Of a stretch of 6,745 bases of DNA, positions 5,303-6,745 are shown one piece after another. Each line of letters opens with the position of its first letter. Positions within the stretch are counted from its first letter, which is position 1. Under the pieces are notes generated by a model. It worked only from the letters and a program-made list of their open reading frames with translations, was not told the origin of the DNA and searched no databases. The position numbers and the translations under genes are program-made. This stretch comes from Alphaproteobacteria bacterium (GTDB lineage: Bacteria > Pseudomonadota > Alphaproteobacteria > Rickettsiales > UBA998), in assembly GCA_021730835.1 (NCBI GenBank), contig JAKFYP010000043.1, positions 1-6,745 on the forward strand, given 5' to 3'.

Positions 5303-6553
5303 ATGGGAACAAATCTCTACGTACATATCACTGGAACTGGAAGGGTTGGACATGCTTCCATAGAAGTTTCTCATGGTGGGCCATTTTCAAGCGATAGCGA
5401 TTATTATGGATATTACCCGGAAGGTGCGGATGGTTACAGTAGCTACCTTGATGGAGACGGAAATGTTGCGACTAATACAAATGAAAATCTTCATGGATAT
5501 ACGGAATCAGAAGTGGTTAGAGGCGATCAAAATGACCCTACGCATCATGTCTCTGATCCCATTCCAATTACGCCTGCTCAAGAACAGGCACTACAGGATT
5601 ATCTTGATGGACTAAAAAACAACCCAGGAAACTATGATTTTGATGGTGGAACAGATCCTGATGATGGCCGTAATTGCGTTGATTTTGTACAAGGAGCTTT
5701 AGATGCCGCTGACACCGGAATAAATATTGGTGATCTCTTCACTGATGATGAATTGAGTGATGCTGATGGTGCAGGATACTTTGCTGATTATGTCTATGGA
5801 GATCAATCTCTTCTCGAAACATACTGGAATTTTATAGAGTGTCTTGTTGACCAAGAGATAGAAGAATGCGTAGAGGCTATTACTGATGCTTATAATGACG
5901 TTAACGATGGACTAGAGGATATTAACGCTGCTGCTGCCGCTGCTGCCGGGGCACTCGGGAGAGCTATAGGGGCTGGGTTGACTTCGCCCATCGTATTCGA
6001 TCTCGACAGAGACGGGTTGGAACTAAAGACATTATACAGCCCGGTGTTTTTCGACATCGACGCTGACGGATTCGCGGAGCAGATGGGCTGGGTCGGGCCG
6101 GATGACGGCTTTCTCGTGCGTGACCTCAACGGCAACGGGGTGATCGACAATATCGGCGAGATGTTCGGCGATAACGGCGCAACCACGGCGTGGCAAAAAC
6201 TGGCGGCGCTGGATACGACCGGCAACGGCGTGGTCAACGGCGGCGATACCGGTTACGGAAGTTTGCGCATCTGGAAGGACGCCAACCAGAACGGCGTCAC
6301 CGACAGCGGCGAATTGCTGACGCTTTCCTCTCAGGGCATCACCGGGATCAACATTGCCGAGATCATTCACCATGCCACCATTGCCGGGCACACGGTCGAT
6401 GGCAAAGGCACGACGACGGGCAGCGGCGGCATTACGTTCTACGATGTGTTTTTCCAGACTGAGCGATCAGCTTTCATCATAAGTGATCGGCTATTTCTGT
6501 TGACGCCAGAATGTTTCCTTTCTACACCTTATTTTAATAAATATAAAAGGTGA
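5303..6553 (+). CDS. Mosaic protein: candidate papain-like domain plus FrpC-type Ca2+-binding module, truncated C-terminus
   Basis: Translation starts at ATG 5303 with AAGGG about 8 bases ahead. Residues 1-165 are a candidate circularly permuted papain/NlpC-like thiol hydrolase domain: GHASIEV with His17 precedes RNCVDFVQGAL with Cys125, the order seen in such families, plus a YYGYYPEG segment. An acidic helical linker and seven consecutive Ala (209-215) lead to residues 228-386. These resemble the calcium-dependent self-processing module of Neisseria FrpC and related type I-secreted proteins. Aspartate-rich loops stand at 233-240, 251-259, 274-282, 304-315 and 326-337, with motifs such as GWVGPDDGFLVRDLNGNG and LRIWKDANQNG. 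FrpC cleaves itself at Asp-Pro; here the residue before Pro229 is Ser. After FFQT (383-386) the sequence loses family character, and no RTX nonapeptides or secretion signal follow. The N-terminal half is AT-rich and the module GC-rich. The module assignment is firmer than the enzymatic one. Confidence 0.75.
   Translation: MGTNLYVHITGTGRVGHASIEVSHGGPFSSDSDYYGYYPEGADGYSSYLDGDGNVATNTNENLHGYTESEVVRGDQNDPTHHVSDPIPITPAQEQALQDYLDGLKNNPGNYDFDGGTDPDDGRNCVDFVQGALDAADTGINIGDLFTDDELSDADGAGYFADYVYGDQSLLETYWNFIECLVDQEIEECVEAITDAYNDVNDGLEDINAAAAAAAGALGRAIGAGLTSPIVFDLDRDGLELKTLYSPVFFDIDADGFAEQMGWVGPDDGFLVRDLNGNGVIDNIGEMFGDNGATTAWQKLAALDTTGNGVVNGGDTGYGSLRIWKDANQNGVTDSGELLTLSSQGITGINIAEIIHHATIAGHTVDGKGTTTGSGGITFYDVFFQTERSAFIISDRLFLLTPECFLSTPYFNKYKR
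5927..5947 (+). repeat. Poly-Ala codon run at the composition switch
   Basis: Seven consecutive Ala codons contain two copies of the 9-mer GCTGCTGCC in tandem (5930-5938 and 5939-5947). They lie exactly where the gene turns from AT-rich to GC-rich, between the N-terminal domain and the calcium-binding module. They could be a flexible linker, a slippage-prone tract, or a past recombination site. Confidence 0.6.
6464..6489. repeat. Inverted repeat at the C-terminal breakpoint
   Basis: CGATCA (6464-6469) and TGATCG (6484-6489) are inverted around 14 bases. They lie within 6 bases of the point where the FrpC-like module ends (about 6460) and AT-rich DNA resumes. Short and possibly chance. Confidence 0.3.
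6500..6528 (+). promoter_or_regulatory. Putative promoter inside the mosaic gene's 3' end
   Basis: TTGACG (6500-6505, five of six) and TACACC (6523-6528, three of six) are spaced 17 bases apart. They precede the short ORF at 6557 and the partial gene at 6616. A promoter here would mean this AT-rich stretch was originally the upstream region of the next gene and not coding. Confidence 0.3.
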
Positions 6554-6556
6554 GAA

Positions 6557-6607
6557 ATGACGAGGAAATTTTACCACGCTAACGTGAATCATCTCACGAT
6601 GTGCTGA
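6557..6607 (+). CDS. Possible 16-residue leader peptide
   Basis: An ATG preceded by AAGG at 6 bases opens a 16-codon frame (MTRKFYHANVNHLTMC) that starts 4 bases after the mosaic gene's stop and ends 8 bases before the next ATG. The good ribosome site and the spacing suggest a leader or coupling ORF for the downstream gene. Its composition shows no attenuation signature such as repeated codons. Chance cannot be excluded. Confidence 0.25.
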   Translation: MTRKFYHANVNHLTMC

Positions 6608-6615
6608 GGCTGACG

Positions 6616-6745
6616 ATGGCGTGGTATGGCAAAGCGTTTTATTTTGTTGAGTTGCCCCGCCGGTTCATGGTGAGTATCTGGGGCATCCCGGTTTTCTGGC
6701 AGATTTTGCCGCAGCACTGGCTGGCGGCGCTGATTGCCGCAGGCT
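6616..6745 (+). CDS. N-terminal start of an unrecognised protein (cut by window end)
   Basis: The first 43 codons are visible (MAWYGKAFYFVELPRRF...), and the frame is still open at the window edge. ATG 6616 is chosen because GAGG (6606-6609) lies 6 bases ahead; the frame is open upstream to 6583 with a GTG at 6601 as an alternative. Residues 18-43 include two hydrophobic stretches (MVSIWGIPVFWQIL and WLAALIAAG), so a membrane protein is likely. GC-rich codon use returns here, matching the left side of the window rather than the AT-rich cassette. I cannot assign a family from this much. Confidence 0.55.
   Translation, partial: MAWYGKAFYFVELPRRFMVSIWGIPVFWQILPQHWLAALIAAG

Noticed and set aside
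5890..6391. Minus-strand open frames opposite the calcium-binding module
   Set aside because: Antisense to well-conserved Asp/Gly-rich coding sequence; no start signals or motifs.
1..6745. CRISPR array or tandem spacer-like repeats
   Set aside because: No regularly spaced direct repeats were seen on either strand.

Overview
The window looks like chromosomal DNA of a Gram-negative proteobacterium, possibly alphaproteobacterial. The grounds are an inner-membrane/pseudopilin gene pair, a moderately GC-rich housekeeping block, an orphan ParA-type ATPase, and a TTGACT-type -35 element in front of the tRNA. The sequence does not allow a genus call.

The left part (1-2202) is ordinary housekeeping DNA. 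A tRNA-Ala(UGC) lies on the minus strand with its own promoter and an unusual hairpin in its 5' leader. Divergent from it, a tight plus-strand cluster encodes a ParA-family ATPase with no ParB partner, an O6-alkylguanine-DNA alkyltransferase (ogt), and 5-formyltetrahydrofolate cyclo-ligase. The last two genes overlap by 11 bases. The cluster ends in a large imperfect inverted repeat (about 2208-2337) that could fold into one long hairpin.

The middle part (2487-3593) encodes a type IV prepilin-like protein with a clear class III signal peptide and, 33 bases downstream, a three-TM protein that I do not recognise.

An IS4-family insertion sequence follows (3670-4929, perfect 17-bp terminal inverted repeats). 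Its transposase is read on the minus strand and is interrupted by an in-frame amber codon at codon 31, although the DDE triad and YREK signature are intact. I see no target-site duplication, and base composition changes across the element, so it marks a junction between two kinds of DNA.

The right part (4930-6553) looks transferred. AT-rich DNA encodes a small two-TM protein and, 2 bases on, a mosaic protein. The mosaic has an AT-rich N-terminal half with a candidate His/Cys papain-like (circularly permuted) catalytic pair. A poly-Ala hinge joins it to a GC-rich calcium-binding module resembling the self-processing module of Neisseria FrpC. The Asp of the scissile Asp-Pro bond is Ser here, and the protein appears to run out of its native reading into AT-rich, promoter-like DNA before any RTX repeats or secretion signal. 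A short leader-like ORF and the start of an unrecognised membrane protein close the window. The two-gene cassette and mosaic protein are the most interesting content; its toxin-like role is inference.
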